Of a stretch of DNA of 64,000 nt, positions 40,748-50,253 are shown one piece after another (the first letter of the stretch is position 1; every line of letters begins with the position of its first letter). This stretch comes from Olleya sp. YS. Lineage in GTDB: Bacteria > Bacteroidota > Bacteroidia > Flavobacteriales > Flavobacteriaceae. A program made the translations under genes and the position numbers. The stretch lies in contig NZ_CP121685.1 in assembly GCF_029760915.1 (NCBI RefSeq), positions 1-64,000 on the forward strand, in the 5' to 3' direction. Under the pieces are notes generated by a model. That model saw nothing but the letters and a program-made list of their open reading frames with translations, was not told the DNA's origin and did not search any database.

Positions 40748-42142
40748 TTATTGTCCTCTAAAAAAGATTACTGTGCTTAAAGTTTTAACAATAATATTAA
40801 TGTCCAATAAAAAACTACGGTGTTTGATGTAATACAAATCGTATTGAAGTTTTAACAAACTATCATCTATACTTGAACCATAACGTGCTTTTACTTGAGC
40901 CCAACCTGTAAGTCCAGGTTTTACAATGTGTCTTGTCTCATAAAATGGAATGACTTGAGATAACTCGTCCACAAAATATGGTCGTTCTGGACGTGGTCCA
41001 ATCAAACTCATATCTCCTTTTAGAATATTTATAAATTGAGGAAATTCATCAAAACGAGAGACACGCAAAAACTTCCCAAAAGCAGTAATCCGACTATCAT
41101 TTTTGGTAGCCCAAACCGCACCTTTAGTTTCAGCATTTTTAACCATAGTTCTAAACTTATAGATTTTAAATGGTACTCCGTTTTTACCAACACGTTCTTG
41201 AGTGTAAAATAAAGCTCCTCTATTTCCAATAAGGTTTCCTAGTAACACTATTGGTAACAACAAAGTACCAATAATCAAACCAATAATGGATAATACAACA
41301 TCAAATAACCGTCTATATGTTAAGTACAGTTTATTTTTATTATTTCGACTAAATGGAAAATATTTATAAAAGTCTTTACCTACAAACTGTACAGGGACAC
41401 GATATGTAATATCTTCATATACCTGAGTATATTCTTTAATTGGGAATCCTTTTTCTAATAGTGTGATTAAATCTGAATAGATGGAAGGTGTAATGTTTTC
41501 AGAATTATAACTTGCTACAACCACTTCAGAAATACTCTCATCCTTAATAATTTGATGCATTGCTGTAGGCTCATATTCTTTTAAACCTTTAAATTTTACA
41601 GCATCAGTTTTTTCGGTTTCACAATTTATAAAACCAACTATTTTATAGTTAGGATCTGCATTAGCAAAAGCATCGATAATACTTTTTATATTTGACGTTT
41701 CGCCAACCAATAACACCTTTTTAAAAAATCGTGGTGATGAAATAAAAGTAATGTAAGCCCAACGCCAAAGGTATAACCCAAATAATATGGCTAAATAAAA
41801 ATATAAAATTTGCAATCTATTTTCTGGTAAAGAAGGCGTAAAAAATGGGGTTAGTAAATAAAATAAAACAGTTACTGATGTGGTTAATAAAACAGTACCC
41901 AAAACGGTCTCTAACCGACTAGATTTTTGTAAATCGTATAATTCTAGAACTGTTCCAAATACAGAGATATACAATGCAAGTACAATAAACCAAGCCCAAT
42001 GTTGATCATAGACTCTAAAATAATCAAATTCAAAAAAAGTACTAACTACAAACAAAGACAAACCAACAAAAAGCAAATCAAACAAACGTAATAAAATTTT
42101 ACGTTCAGAAATTTCAAAGTGAATGCCACTAGTATCTGTCAT
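40748..42142 (-). CDS. Polyprenyl-phosphate sugar-1-phosphate transferase (WcaJ type)
   Basis: This enzyme starts polysaccharide repeat units by moving a sugar phosphate to undecaprenyl phosphate. The 464-residue protein has about four to five N-terminal helices, a Rossmann-like middle domain (KKVLLVGETSNIKSI), and the bacterial sugar transferase domain from about residue 270. That domain has YRRLFDVVLSIIGLIIG, YKFRTMVKNAETKG, SRFDEFPQFINILKGDMSLIGPRPERP and KPGLTGWAQVKARYG. The sugar is not predictable. It is the last gene of the long minus-strand locus but has its own well-formed promoter at 42167-42196. Confidence 0.94.
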   Translation of the reverse strand: MTDTSGIHFEISERKILLRLFDLLFVGLSLFVVSTFFEFDYFRVYDQHWAWFIVLALYISVFGTVLELYDLQKSSRLETVLGTVLLTTSVTVLFYLLTPFFTPSLPENRLQILYFYLAILFGLYLWRWAYITFISSPRFFKKVLLVGETSNIKSIIDAFANADPNYKIVGFINCETEKTDAVKFKGLKEYEPTAMHQIIKDESISEVVVASYNSENITPSIYSDLITLLEKGFPIKEYTQVYEDITYRVPVQFVGKDFYKYFPFSRNNKNKLYLTYRRLFDVVLSIIGLIIGTLLLPIVLLGNLIGNRGALFYTQERVGKNGVPFKIYKFRTMVKNAETKGAVWATKNDSRITAFGKFLRVSRFDEFPQFINILKGDMSLIGPRPERPYFVDELSQVIPFYETRHIVKPGLTGWAQVKARYGSSIDDSLLKLQYDLYYIKHRSFLLDINIIVKTLSTVIFFRGQ

Positions 42143-42166
42143 TGGTATTGGTTGGAAGAATTATTT

Positions 42167-42196
42167 CAAAGATAACAAGTAATTGTATTATAACAA
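42167..42196 (-). promoter_or_regulatory. Well-formed Bacteroidota promoter for the WcaJ-type gene
   Basis: On the minus strand TTG (42196-42194) is followed after 19 nt by TATCTTTG (42174-42167), matching the TTG-N19-TAnnTTTG consensus. Transcription would start near 42162, about 20 nt before the ATG at 42142. Confidence 0.75.
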
Positions 42197-42201
42197 GTTT
42201 T

Positions 42202-43212
42202 TTACTTTAAAGTGGTTAACCATTGTTGTTTAATATGTTTCCAATCAAATGATTCGGCTTTTAATCGTGCTTGTTTTATAACAGATGTTCTAAAAACAGT
42301 ATTGTTTTTATATTGTTTAATAGCATCTACAAAAGCTTCTGGATGATTTGGATTGACTAGTATACCTTCGCTATTATGCTCTATTAAATATGGTAGTCCT
42401 CCAACATTAGTAGATACTATTGGTAAACCTAAAGCCATAGCTTCAATAACACTAACAGGTGTGTTATCAAAATTTGTAGTATTAATAAACACTGAGTAGT
42501 TAGTTGATAATGCTACCCATTCTTTTTTGGTTAGCTTTCCTGTAAAAGTCACATCAATACCTAATTGGTCTGCATATGCTTTGGTGGTTTTCAAGCTCCC
42601 ATCATTATCTGGTCCGACCATACATAGTGTCGCTTTTGGGTATATTTTTTTTAATTGAAATAAAATAGTTACAGCAAGCTTAGGATTGTATAGGTTAGAA
42701 AAGGATCGAACCCAAAGCAAATCAACCTTATCCATAGATCGCTCAGTAAATGAATAATTATTAATAGAAATACTATTAGGAATTACTGACACATTGAAAT
42801 ATCCAAATGTTTCAAATTCAGATTTAATAAAATCAGAGGGTGAAATATTTATATAAGATTTATTAAATATCGAAGCGCTGAGTTTAGGATTATTTTTTAA
42901 ACGCTTTGGTAAATTACCTCCATGTAATATTGGTATGTACTTTAAGTTTAACCATTGACACAATTTGCTAACTGCATATGCATAAAAAAAATTTAAGGTG
43001 CTGTAGGTATCAATTAAAACATAGTCTGTCGTTTTTCTCTTTTGAAAAACCGTCCATAACATATCCAGAAATCTCAAAATAATATTTGAATAGCTTGATG
43101 CATATGTAACCTCAAAACCTGCTGCCTCAAGCCCTTTTCCAAGGGTGTCAATAGTTGTAGCAGTTTTACCTTTTTTTGATAACTTGTTGCCTATGTAAAC
43201 TAAGTGCTTCAA
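42202..43212 (-). CDS. Glycosyltransferase, GT4-like
   Basis: The 336-residue protein has a GT-B fold. The N-terminal domain begins MKHLVYIGNKLSKKGKTATTIDTLGKGLEAAGFEVTYAS. The C-terminal nucleotide-sugar site is FINTTNFDNTPVSVIEAMALGLPIVSTNVGGLPYLIE, with the E-x7-E type spacing of GT4. Sugar donor and acceptor are unknown. It is cytoplasmic or membrane-associated. The upstream membrane protein gene ends 4 nt before it. Confidence 0.92.
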   Translation of the reverse strand: MKHLVYIGNKLSKKGKTATTIDTLGKGLEAAGFEVTYASSYSNIILRFLDMLWTVFQKRKTTDYVLIDTYSTLNFFYAYAVSKLCQWLNLKYIPILHGGNLPKRLKNNPKLSASIFNKSYINISPSDFIKSEFETFGYFNVSVIPNSISINNYSFTERSMDKVDLLWVRSFSNLYNPKLAVTILFQLKKIYPKATLCMVGPDNDGSLKTTKAYADQLGIDVTFTGKLTKKEWVALSTNYSVFINTTNFDNTPVSVIEAMALGLPIVSTNVGGLPYLIEHNSEGILVNPNHPEAFVDAIKQYKNNTVFRTSVIKQARLKAESFDWKHIKQQWLTTLK

Positions 43213-43216
43213 ATAG

Positions 43217-44806
43217 TTATAATTTATACAAACTTATACTTCCTTCTGTATGTATTAGTGTTGCTGGTACATTTTTATTTCTAGTCACATAATAATCTAC
43301 ATTAAACTGTTTTAAATAATCTATTATTGCTTTCATATTGTTTAGACTATTAATGGTCTCTTGTCGTTTTTGCCATTCAATAAACTGCTGTGGATTGCCT
43401 TCTATTAACATCGAAGCCCCTTTTCCATCAAATATAACTGATCGTTTTGTGGCTCCTCTGTAAATATAGCTAGCACATAAAACATCAGATTGATTGGTGT
43501 TTTTATTGATGTATTTGGACATTCTATCTATAGCTAACTCAGTATCTTTTTCTGTAGAAAATACGCTTAAATTATGTGGCAAAATAGTTTTAGAGATATC
43601 TTCTCCAAAAAACGGAACCTTATTAAACCACAAGCTTTGACTAAATACCAATAGTACTAAATAAGTACCTACAACGTAAGGTGCGTATTTTAATCTGTTT
43701 TTATTGGCATTAATAATTCTTTCAAAAATAAAAGCCCAAGCAAAATACGCTGGAATGACTGCTACTTTTTGCACTCGGATTAACTGAAAGGATAATCTTA
43801 AATTAAGTCCAAAAAGTTTGTTTATTAATTGCTCTACTGGTACACTAATGGTAGGAATTAGTATAAGAATAACGGTTAACAACACTAATAATTTCGCTTT
43901 TTTATGCTGATCTTGATTTTTAAAAGAGAGTATAAAAAATAATATTAATGGTATAATAAAAAACAAGGTTTTTAGCTGTAGCCACTGTCTTAAAAACTGA
44001 AACGGTTGACTAAAGTAATCTGGAATCCTAGTGTGAAAGGCTTTTTCAAATGCATCAAGATTATAAGTGACTTCTGAAGATGTTTTTCCAAAATAAGTTA
44101 ATACAAATGGCAACATTCCCAAAGCAATAGCAGCAAGTATTAAAACAAATTGACGTAATGTTACACGTGCTTTATTTTTAAAATATATTTGATTTAAGAC
44201 TATAAATGAAAGAAATAATAATACGCCTCCAAGTCCTGTAATGGGATGAAAATTAAAAATTAACCCAATTAAAAAACTGGCAATTAATACTTTATAAAAA
44301 GGTTTTGAAAAGATTAAAAAAGGTAAGGGTAATAGACTAATATAAACTGTTCTTGGCATGATAGTCCATAAGTCTGAAATACCCCAAATCTCCAAGCCTG
44401 GAAGCCAAATAATACCTCTAATTAGTATTGATACAAGTAATGCCACCCAAAAATTACTGACGAATCTAAACAGTAAGAAAAACCATAATATTCCAAAACT
44501 TAAATGGCAAATAAAACCTAAAACATTAACCGCTTGTATGTAATTGTAATTGGTAAATGTTGCCATAAAACGCAACGTTTGCACATAAAATGGCGTGTAA
44601 TATTTAACATTTTCAATGTTATCCAAATATAAATCCTCTTGAAATAATGCTGGATTGTCAAATTTTTGAGCAACAGGAATTATATTTTGTATATCAGATG
44701 AGAGTTCACTATAATTAGCATCTAGGTTATCTATATAATAAGCAACAGCAATAACTAAATTAAATACAATTATTACAAGTAATTTTTGCTTACTTAAACG
44801 CTTCAT
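43217..44806 (-). CDS. Multi-spanning membrane protein, GT-C-like (putative)
   Basis: The 529-residue protein has about ten membrane helices, with a first periplasmic loop (DNLDANYSELSSDIQNIIPVAQKFDNPALFQEDLYLDNIE) containing acidic residues, and a soluble C-terminal part (about 420-529). The layout is like GT-C polyprenyl-linked glycosyltransferases, but no family-specific motif is certain. It might add a sugar from a dolichol/undecaprenyl donor made by the DPM1-like gene next to it, with no gap between. This is inference. Confidence 0.72.
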   Translation of the reverse strand: MKRLSKQKLLVIIVFNLVIAVAYYIDNLDANYSELSSDIQNIIPVAQKFDNPALFQEDLYLDNIENVKYYTPFYVQTLRFMATFTNYNYIQAVNVLGFICHLSFGILWFFLLFRFVSNFWVALLVSILIRGIIWLPGLEIWGISDLWTIMPRTVYISLLPLPFLIFSKPFYKVLIASFLIGLIFNFHPITGLGGVLLFLSFIVLNQIYFKNKARVTLRQFVLILAAIALGMLPFVLTYFGKTSSEVTYNLDAFEKAFHTRIPDYFSQPFQFLRQWLQLKTLFFIIPLILFFILSFKNQDQHKKAKLLVLLTVILILIPTISVPVEQLINKLFGLNLRLSFQLIRVQKVAVIPAYFAWAFIFERIINANKNRLKYAPYVVGTYLVLLVFSQSLWFNKVPFFGEDISKTILPHNLSVFSTEKDTELAIDRMSKYINKNTNQSDVLCASYIYRGATKRSVIFDGKGASMLIEGNPQQFIEWQKRQETINSLNNMKAIIDYLKQFNVDYYVTRNKNVPATLIHTEGSISLYKL

Positions 44807-45745
44807 TTAATTAGATTTTGGAGCTTTAGTTATGTCATAATGCACAGCTTGTAATAATAATTGAAACCCAATGATGATGGTTAAAGTTACTAACATGATG
44901 GTTCCTGTAGGCGCAAAGATAGCTTTGGAGCTATAGTACCACCACGTATACAACCCATAGATAAATCCGAATAAAAATAATGGCAATCCAAATAATAAAT
45001 AGATAGAAGACATATTAAAATCGTAAACAAAATACGATTTAACAATACGCTTAACAAAGGTTTTGAATAGTTTGGGTAAAAACACAAAAGGCATTTTCCA
45101 GACACTCATATTTGACTTTTCATCGCCATAAATGGCTGGCATAGGTACATCTTTTATTCTAACATCCTGAAAATACAACTCGGCAATTAAAGAGGTTTCA
45201 AAATAATATCGGTTAGCAATATTGTTAAAATCTAATTGCTTTAATGTAGATGTTTTAACTGCAAAAAAACCATTAGTTGGATCAAAATTATTCCAGTAAC
45301 CAGTTGCTGCTTTTGTTAAAAATGATAGTCCTAAATTTCCTATTTTACGTACAGTAGGCATATTTTTTAAAGCTTTAAAATCTCTAAATCTATTACCTTT
45401 AGCATATTCTGCTTTGTCTTCTATTAACGGATTAATTAAAGCTTTTATGTAGCTGGTATCCATTTGATCATCCGCATCTACTTTAACAACAATATCAAAT
45501 TGATCTTGTATAGCTTGTTTGAAGCCTGTCTTAGTTGCGCCTCCAACCCCTAAGTTTTTTTCATTTTTTAGATGTACTGATTTTTCAAAAGTCTCTAAAA
45601 TAGAATTAGGAAGAGCCTCTTCTCCACAATCATCAACAATGTAAACTACATCAATAAATTCTGGCAATTTATGCAATACATCAGCAATATGTTTTGACGC
45701 ATTGTAATAAGGTATAACAACTGCTATTTTATTTTGATTTAACAT
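44807..45745 (-). CDS. GT2 glycosyltransferase, DPM1/polyprenyl-phosphate type
   Basis: From the ATG at 45745 the protein has 312 residues. The GT-A domain has VVIPYYNASKHIADVL, DDCGEEALPNSIL and KVDADDQMDTSYI (DxD). Two C-terminal membrane helices (near 235-260 and 275-300) are typical of enzymes that load sugar on polyprenyl phosphate. An in-frame start at 45769 would extend the overlap with the polymerase gene to 41 nt; the downstream ATG gives 17 nt and starts directly at the domain. It abuts the GT-C-like gene. Confidence 0.9.
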   Translation of the reverse strand: MLNQNKIAVVIPYYNASKHIADVLHKLPEFIDVVYIVDDCGEEALPNSILETFEKSVHLKNEKNLGVGGATKTGFKQAIQDQFDIVVKVDADDQMDTSYIKALINPLIEDKAEYAKGNRFRDFKALKNMPTVRKIGNLGLSFLTKAATGYWNNFDPTNGFFAVKTSTLKQLDFNNIANRYYFETSLIAELYFQDVRIKDVPMPAIYGDEKSNMSVWKMPFVFLPKLFKTFVKRIVKSYFVYDFNMSSIYLLFGLPLFLFGFIYGLYTWWYYSSKAIFAPTGTIMLVTLTIIIGFQLLLQAVHYDITKAPKSN

Positions 45746-47060
45746 TAATAAAGTAATAACGTGGGACAATTAGCATAACCACAATTAATAAAAAGTAACC
45801 TAAAATAGTAAATAATGAACGGTAAATATATAAATGTTCTCCAAAAAATAAGGTAACTAGCATGGCTATTACCAATCCGCTTAACGCAGATTTTAAATAT
45901 CTTACTCTACCAAATTTTAAAAACAAATAATTACTTAACCATTTAAAGTATAAAAACAAACCTACTAATCCCACTTCATTTATCAAACTTAAGTAAATAT
46001 TATGCGCTGAAAATTGAATGAGCAATCTATTATTTAATCCAATACCAAATGGCATAATCAATGGGTTTTCAATTAAATAATACAAATATCTTACGGATAA
46101 TTCTTTTCTACCTGATCCTAAATCTTCATATAATTCGCCAACATTTAAATTCTGTCCTGTAAAAATCCCTGGATCTGATACTTTATTTACAACCCTATTT
46201 TCAATGGTTTCGGTAATGGTTTCAATTAATTCTAAATTTAAAAAAAACGCAATAATAATTCCTATTGATATAACAATTGAAAGACCAAAAAACTTTTTAG
46301 TACTAGAAATAAATAAGTAACAAACAAATACAATTAACGCTAAATACGTAGTCCTAGAACCTGATACACCAATGGTAGCCAAACTAGTTAAGATGGTTAT
46401 TATAATTAAAATACGATTGACCTTTAATTGCTGCTGCATTAATAAACCAATTGCAAACACTAGAGAAAACAACATATTCATCCCTAAATTAATTTTATTA
46501 GGACCTAATGCTCCAGATAAAAAACCTCCATATGCTTGTAGATAGACATCATTCCATAAAAAAGGAACTAAACCAGCATGTTGAGAAAATACTAATATAG
46601 CTTCTGCTATTGCTAGAATTAATATAAAGCTAGCTGCTCTTTTATAATTGAATCGGTTTCTTATATACATAGCCATTAACACTGCAGTGTAAAAGAAAAT
46701 AAGTAAATGATAATAATACAGACAGGTTTGTACAAACCATAGAGGTCTGCCTTTATATATACTAAAAGCTGCATTAAAAATTAATGTAAATCCAGCCCAC
46801 AATATAAATGTGTTGAGATATTTAAAATAAGTTTTAGATTTAATATAAACAGTAAATAACTTTAAATTATTAAAGACAATAAACAATATAACAACACCTG
46901 TCATATCATATAATCTCAACTCATTATCACCAGTTAAACTGTATTTAAGAGCTGGTAAATTATAAAAATAAGAGATGACCATTAAAGCCAATGCTAATTT
47001 TACATAAAGTGACTTAAATAAGTTTTCTATTTTTTTATTAATGTATTCTGTTTGTGTCAT
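45729..47060 (-). CDS. O-antigen ligase/polymerase (Wzy-like)
   Basis: The 443-residue protein has about eleven to twelve membrane helices and one large periplasmic loop (about residues 285-345) containing DPGIFTGQNLNVGELYEDLGSGRKELSVRYLYYLIENPLIMPFGIGLN. This contains the O-antigen ligase/polymerase pattern; HNIYLSLINEVGLVGLFLYF is the typical following string. It could polymerise the repeat unit or ligate the glycan. In a locus with a WcaJ-type initiator, Wzy is more likely. It overlaps its neighbours by 1 and 17 nt. Confidence 0.88.
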   Translation of the reverse strand: MTQTEYINKKIENLFKSLYVKLALALMVISYFYNLPALKYSLTGDNELRLYDMTGVVILFIVFNNLKLFTVYIKSKTYFKYLNTFILWAGFTLIFNAAFSIYKGRPLWFVQTCLYYYHLLIFFYTAVLMAMYIRNRFNYKRAASFILILAIAEAILVFSQHAGLVPFLWNDVYLQAYGGFLSGALGPNKINLGMNMLFSLVFAIGLLMQQQLKVNRILIIITILTSLATIGVSGSRTTYLALIVFVCYLFISSTKKFFGLSIVISIGIIIAFFLNLELIETITETIENRVVNKVSDPGIFTGQNLNVGELYEDLGSGRKELSVRYLYYLIENPLIMPFGIGLNNRLLIQFSAHNIYLSLINEVGLVGLFLYFKWLSNYLFLKFGRVRYLKSALSGLVIAMLVTLFFGEHLYIYRSLFTILGYFLLIVVMLIVPRYYFINVKSK

Positions 47061-48136
47061 TAAACTAAAATAGATTGGTAGATAGCTTTTATTGTTTTAA
47101 TTGTTGAAGTTTCAGAAAATTGATGCGCTACTTTATGATGAAATGTATTTCCAGCTAATTTAGCTTTTTCAGGATTATATATGTAATCTAATAACGCTTT
47201 TTCCATCTCTAAGCTATTTTCAGAAGGTATTAATTGACCTTCTGTACGCTCTGAAATTACCAAATTACAATCGCCTACATGTGTTGCAATAACTGGTAAA
47301 CCTGCTAAACCATATTCCAATAGAGCCAAAGGTAAGCCTTCAGATTTTGAGGATAAAATACCTATACTACACTGCGACAATATAGCAGATATATCTGGAC
47401 AACTCCCATAAACAAAAACATTTTGTTCTAATTTATTGTCTTTGATATAATTAAACACAGATTTAGAATACTCATCCTTAAAATCATGTCCCACCAAATG
47501 TAAAGTCCAATCTGGATGTTCATTTAGAACTACTTTGAAAGCCTTTAGTAAATTTAAATGGTCTTTTTGAGGACGTAAGTTAGCTAAACATACTATGCGT
47601 TTACCAAACTCTCCTTTTAAGTTAGTGGTGGAAGTTAATTCATTTTTAACAGCAAAATTTGGTAAATAGCTAACCGACTTCACCTTTAAATTATTTTTTG
47701 CCCAAGCTTCTAATTTAGAATTCACACTAAAAACATGATTAAAAAAATAAGAACATATTTTTAATATGCCTTGTGAACGTTGATCTAAAAATTCACTTTT
47801 CCCATAATGATCATGCCAAACTAGTTTTAGTTTTGGTTTTAAAATTTTAATAATAGTCGCTAAAAAATAAGACGTAGAATGCGCATGAATTACAGTAATT
47901 TGATGTTGATTTACAAAACGAAGTAAACGTCTTGTAGCTTTGATATCTAAAGTGTTCTGTTTATTTAAAAATAGATATTCAACTTCATTTTTGATACTTG
48001 ATTGTAATAAACCTTCAGCTCTTGTGGCACATAAAAATGACCCTTCAATCTCATCTACTAAAGCATTAGCAAAATTAACTGCTACTCGTTCTGCTCCACC
48101 AGCTTCTAAAGAATCAATAAGTTGCAATACTTTCAT
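47060..48136 (-). CDS. Glycosyltransferase, GT4 family
   Basis: The 358-residue GT-B protein opens MKVLQLIDSLEAGGAERVAVNFA, the classical GT4 glycine-rich acceptor-side motif. The donor site is GILSSKSEGLPLALLEYGLAGLPVIATHVGDCNLVI. A short string LVWHDHYGKSEFLDQRS is also frequent in polysaccharide GT4 enzymes of Bacteroidota. Specificity is unknown. It overlaps the polymerase gene by one base and follows the next gene without a gap. Confidence 0.94.
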   Translation of the reverse strand: MKVLQLIDSLEAGGAERVAVNFANALVDEIEGSFLCATRAEGLLQSSIKNEVEYLFLNKQNTLDIKATRRLLRFVNQHQITVIHAHSTSYFLATIIKILKPKLKLVWHDHYGKSEFLDQRSQGILKICSYFFNHVFSVNSKLEAWAKNNLKVKSVSYLPNFAVKNELTSTTNLKGEFGKRIVCLANLRPQKDHLNLLKAFKVVLNEHPDWTLHLVGHDFKDEYSKSVFNYIKDNKLEQNVFVYGSCPDISAILSQCSIGILSSKSEGLPLALLEYGLAGLPVIATHVGDCNLVISERTEGQLIPSENSLEMEKALLDYIYNPEKAKLAGNTFHHKVAHQFSETSTIKTIKAIYQSILV

Positions 48137-49255
48137 TTATGCGACAATTAGTTTTTTAATTTCCGCCTCAAAAGCATCTAAAGTATAATCTTGAGACCAA
48201 TTGGATGCTAATTTAGACATTTGCTGTAATTGTTCTTTAGATTGTAAATGAGTTTCTATTTTTGATATAGCATCTGTTATACTAGGTTCAATCAAAATCC
48301 CTCGTTTACCATAATCTAACATATTTGGCACGCAAGATATAGGTGTTGCAATGGGTATGACTCCAAAAAACATAGCTTCAGCTAAAGCTTTTGGCCAACC
48401 TTCAGATTGAGAGGCTAATATGGTGAAATGTGCCGATTGCAATGCAGTTTTAACGGTTTCGCTAGTTTGATTTCCGTGTAAACGAATATATTCTGATAAA
48501 TTATTATCAGATATATATTGTTGTAACTCTTCTTTTAAAATACCGTCTCCATACAGATCTAAAGTTATAGCATAGCCTTTCTGTTTTAAAGCTTCTACAA
48601 TTTGAATAGCCAGCAAAGGTCGTTTTCCACTAACCAAACTACCAACAAACACAAAGTGTAATTGTGCTGAATAATCTCTTTGTAATGCTATTAGTCGATC
48701 TTCATTTTTAAAAGTTGCTGTAAAAAAAGGTTTAATATTTTTGGTTTGATTGTACCAATGTCCATAAACAATTGCAGTCATATTTTTAGTCCATCGTGTA
48801 CTAGATAATATTTTTTTTTGAATGCGGTAACTTAATGGTTGTACTGCATGTGGATCCCAATTCCCAGCATATTTTGCTGTTTTTATTTTTTTTGGAAATA
48901 ACATCTGAACCACACACCCTAACAACCCAATATTACTTGGACAACGTAAGTGAATATGATCTGCACGACGACAGGCTTGATATAATTTATACAGAATAAA
49001 TGGTAAGGATAACAAAGACAGTAATGACCTACCAAACGTTACAAATGCAATGGAAGGAATTTCTGTTAAGGTTATGTTTTTGTGTTGATAAGCAATATCA
49101 ATATCTGTAATGGGTTGATTGGTTTTTGGTGCCACAATCTCCACGTCATTAACATATTTTAACCACAAATTCATTTCGCGCACGTATGGTGCGTAAGCAA
49201 ACCATTGCTGATTTTGGGACTTGTGTAAAACATGTGTGATGATTAAAAATCGCAT
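48137..49255 (-). CDS. Glycosyltransferase, GT4-like
   Basis: The 372-residue GT-B protein has a variable N-terminal domain (MRFLIITHVLHKSQNQQWFAYAPYVREMNLW) and the C-terminal donor site FTILASQSEGWPKALAEAMFFGVIPIATPISCVPNMLDYG. The middle LHFVFVGSLVSGKRPLLAIQIVEAL is the start of the second Rossmann domain. Donor and linkage are unknown. It overlaps the upstream GT2 gene by one base. Confidence 0.92.
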   Translation of the reverse strand: MRFLIITHVLHKSQNQQWFAYAPYVREMNLWLKYVNDVEIVAPKTNQPITDIDIAYQHKNITLTEIPSIAFVTFGRSLLSLLSLPFILYKLYQACRRADHIHLRCPSNIGLLGCVVQMLFPKKIKTAKYAGNWDPHAVQPLSYRIQKKILSSTRWTKNMTAIVYGHWYNQTKNIKPFFTATFKNEDRLIALQRDYSAQLHFVFVGSLVSGKRPLLAIQIVEALKQKGYAITLDLYGDGILKEELQQYISDNNLSEYIRLHGNQTSETVKTALQSAHFTILASQSEGWPKALAEAMFFGVIPIATPISCVPNMLDYGKRGILIEPSITDAISKIETHLQSKEQLQQMSKLASNWSQDYTLDAFEAEIKKLIVA

Positions 49256-50253
49256 TATTGAATTTTGGGTTTGTTAAAGATAAGCGAAAGCCAGCCCATT
49301 TTACGACCTGCAGTTTCTGTAAAGGCTTTTAATTTGTCTTTAGAGGTAAAGATATTTGTAAATCTGATGGTCATCAGCAACAACTCGGTAGCATGAAATT
49401 TAAATCGTGCCTTTAAACTTGGATTAGGGTATTTTACTCGCCAAACATACCAGCTATTTCTAACTACCATTTTACCATAGTTGTATTGATTAGGACGTCC
49501 AGAACCATCATGATAATGAGCTAATCTAGCATTTGTATTAATATATAACGCTCCTATTTTAGCCAATCTAATAGAGAAGTCTGCATCTTCATACAAACCA
49601 TAACCTTCAAAATACGTTGAAAATGATAGTTGATCAAACACTTCCCTTTTATAGCTAGACACGCCTCCCATAATTTGCTCAACTTCATAAATTTTTCCAG
49701 AAGGTGGCAAAAAACTTACCGAGCGTCCATGAGCAAACGTAGGTAAAAAACCAGGTTTGGCATCTGGCTGTAATCCAAAAACACGTCTTATTTTAAAACG
49801 AGAAGGCTCATTACGCATCCAACCATCATAATAAAATTTTGAAGGATTGTTTTTATGATTCGATGCTTCCCAATCGACTTCGTTGGTAATGCAACCTCCT
49901 ACTGCCAATGCGTTTGGATGTGTAGTATAAGTAGATAATAAATGTTTAAAATAATCTGCTTCTAAAACGACATCGTCATCTAAAAAACAAATAATAGCGC
50001 TATTTTTATCAACTTTACTAATTCCAAAATTACGTTGTTTAGTTAACCCTCTATTGCTGTCATCAACTTTAAAATAGCTAAGATTATTAAATGTTTTCTC
50101 TTTTAATACAACTTCAGTAGCATTATTTGTAGAACCATCAATAATTAAAATATCATTAGGATAGAGTGTTTGCAAAGCTACCGACTCTAAAAGCGTTACA
50201 ATCGCTTTTGGTCGCATGTAGGTGCAAATGACTAATGAAAAAGACAAATTCAT
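49255..50253 (-). CDS. Glycosyltransferase, GT2 family
   Basis: The 332-residue GT-A enzyme has LVICTYMRPKAIVTLLESVALQTLYPNDILIIDGSTNNATE, the acidic motif IICFLDDDVVLEADYF and, later, EDADFSIRLAKIGALY, which provides the conserved E/D-D of GT2. It is rhamnosyl/galactosyl-transferase-like by general look, but donor and acceptor are not predictable. There is no membrane helix. It overlaps neighbours on both sides by one base. Confidence 0.92.
   Translation of the reverse strand: MNLSFSLVICTYMRPKAIVTLLESVALQTLYPNDILIIDGSTNNATEVVLKEKTFNNLSYFKVDDSNRGLTKQRNFGISKVDKNSAIICFLDDDVVLEADYFKHLLSTYTTHPNALAVGGCITNEVDWEASNHKNNPSKFYYDGWMRNEPSRFKIRRVFGLQPDAKPGFLPTFAHGRSVSFLPPSGKIYEVEQIMGGVSSYKREVFDQLSFSTYFEGYGLYEDADFSIRLAKIGALYINTNARLAHYHDGSGRPNQYNYGKMVVRNSWYVWRVKYPNPSLKARFKFHATELLLMTIRFTNIFTSKDKLKAFTETAGRKMGWLSLIFNKPKIQ

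Noticed and set aside
45746-45769. Longer N-terminus for the DPM1-like GT2 gene
   Set aside because: It adds eight residues without domain content and increases the overlap with the polymerase gene. The ATG at 45745 begins at the fold.
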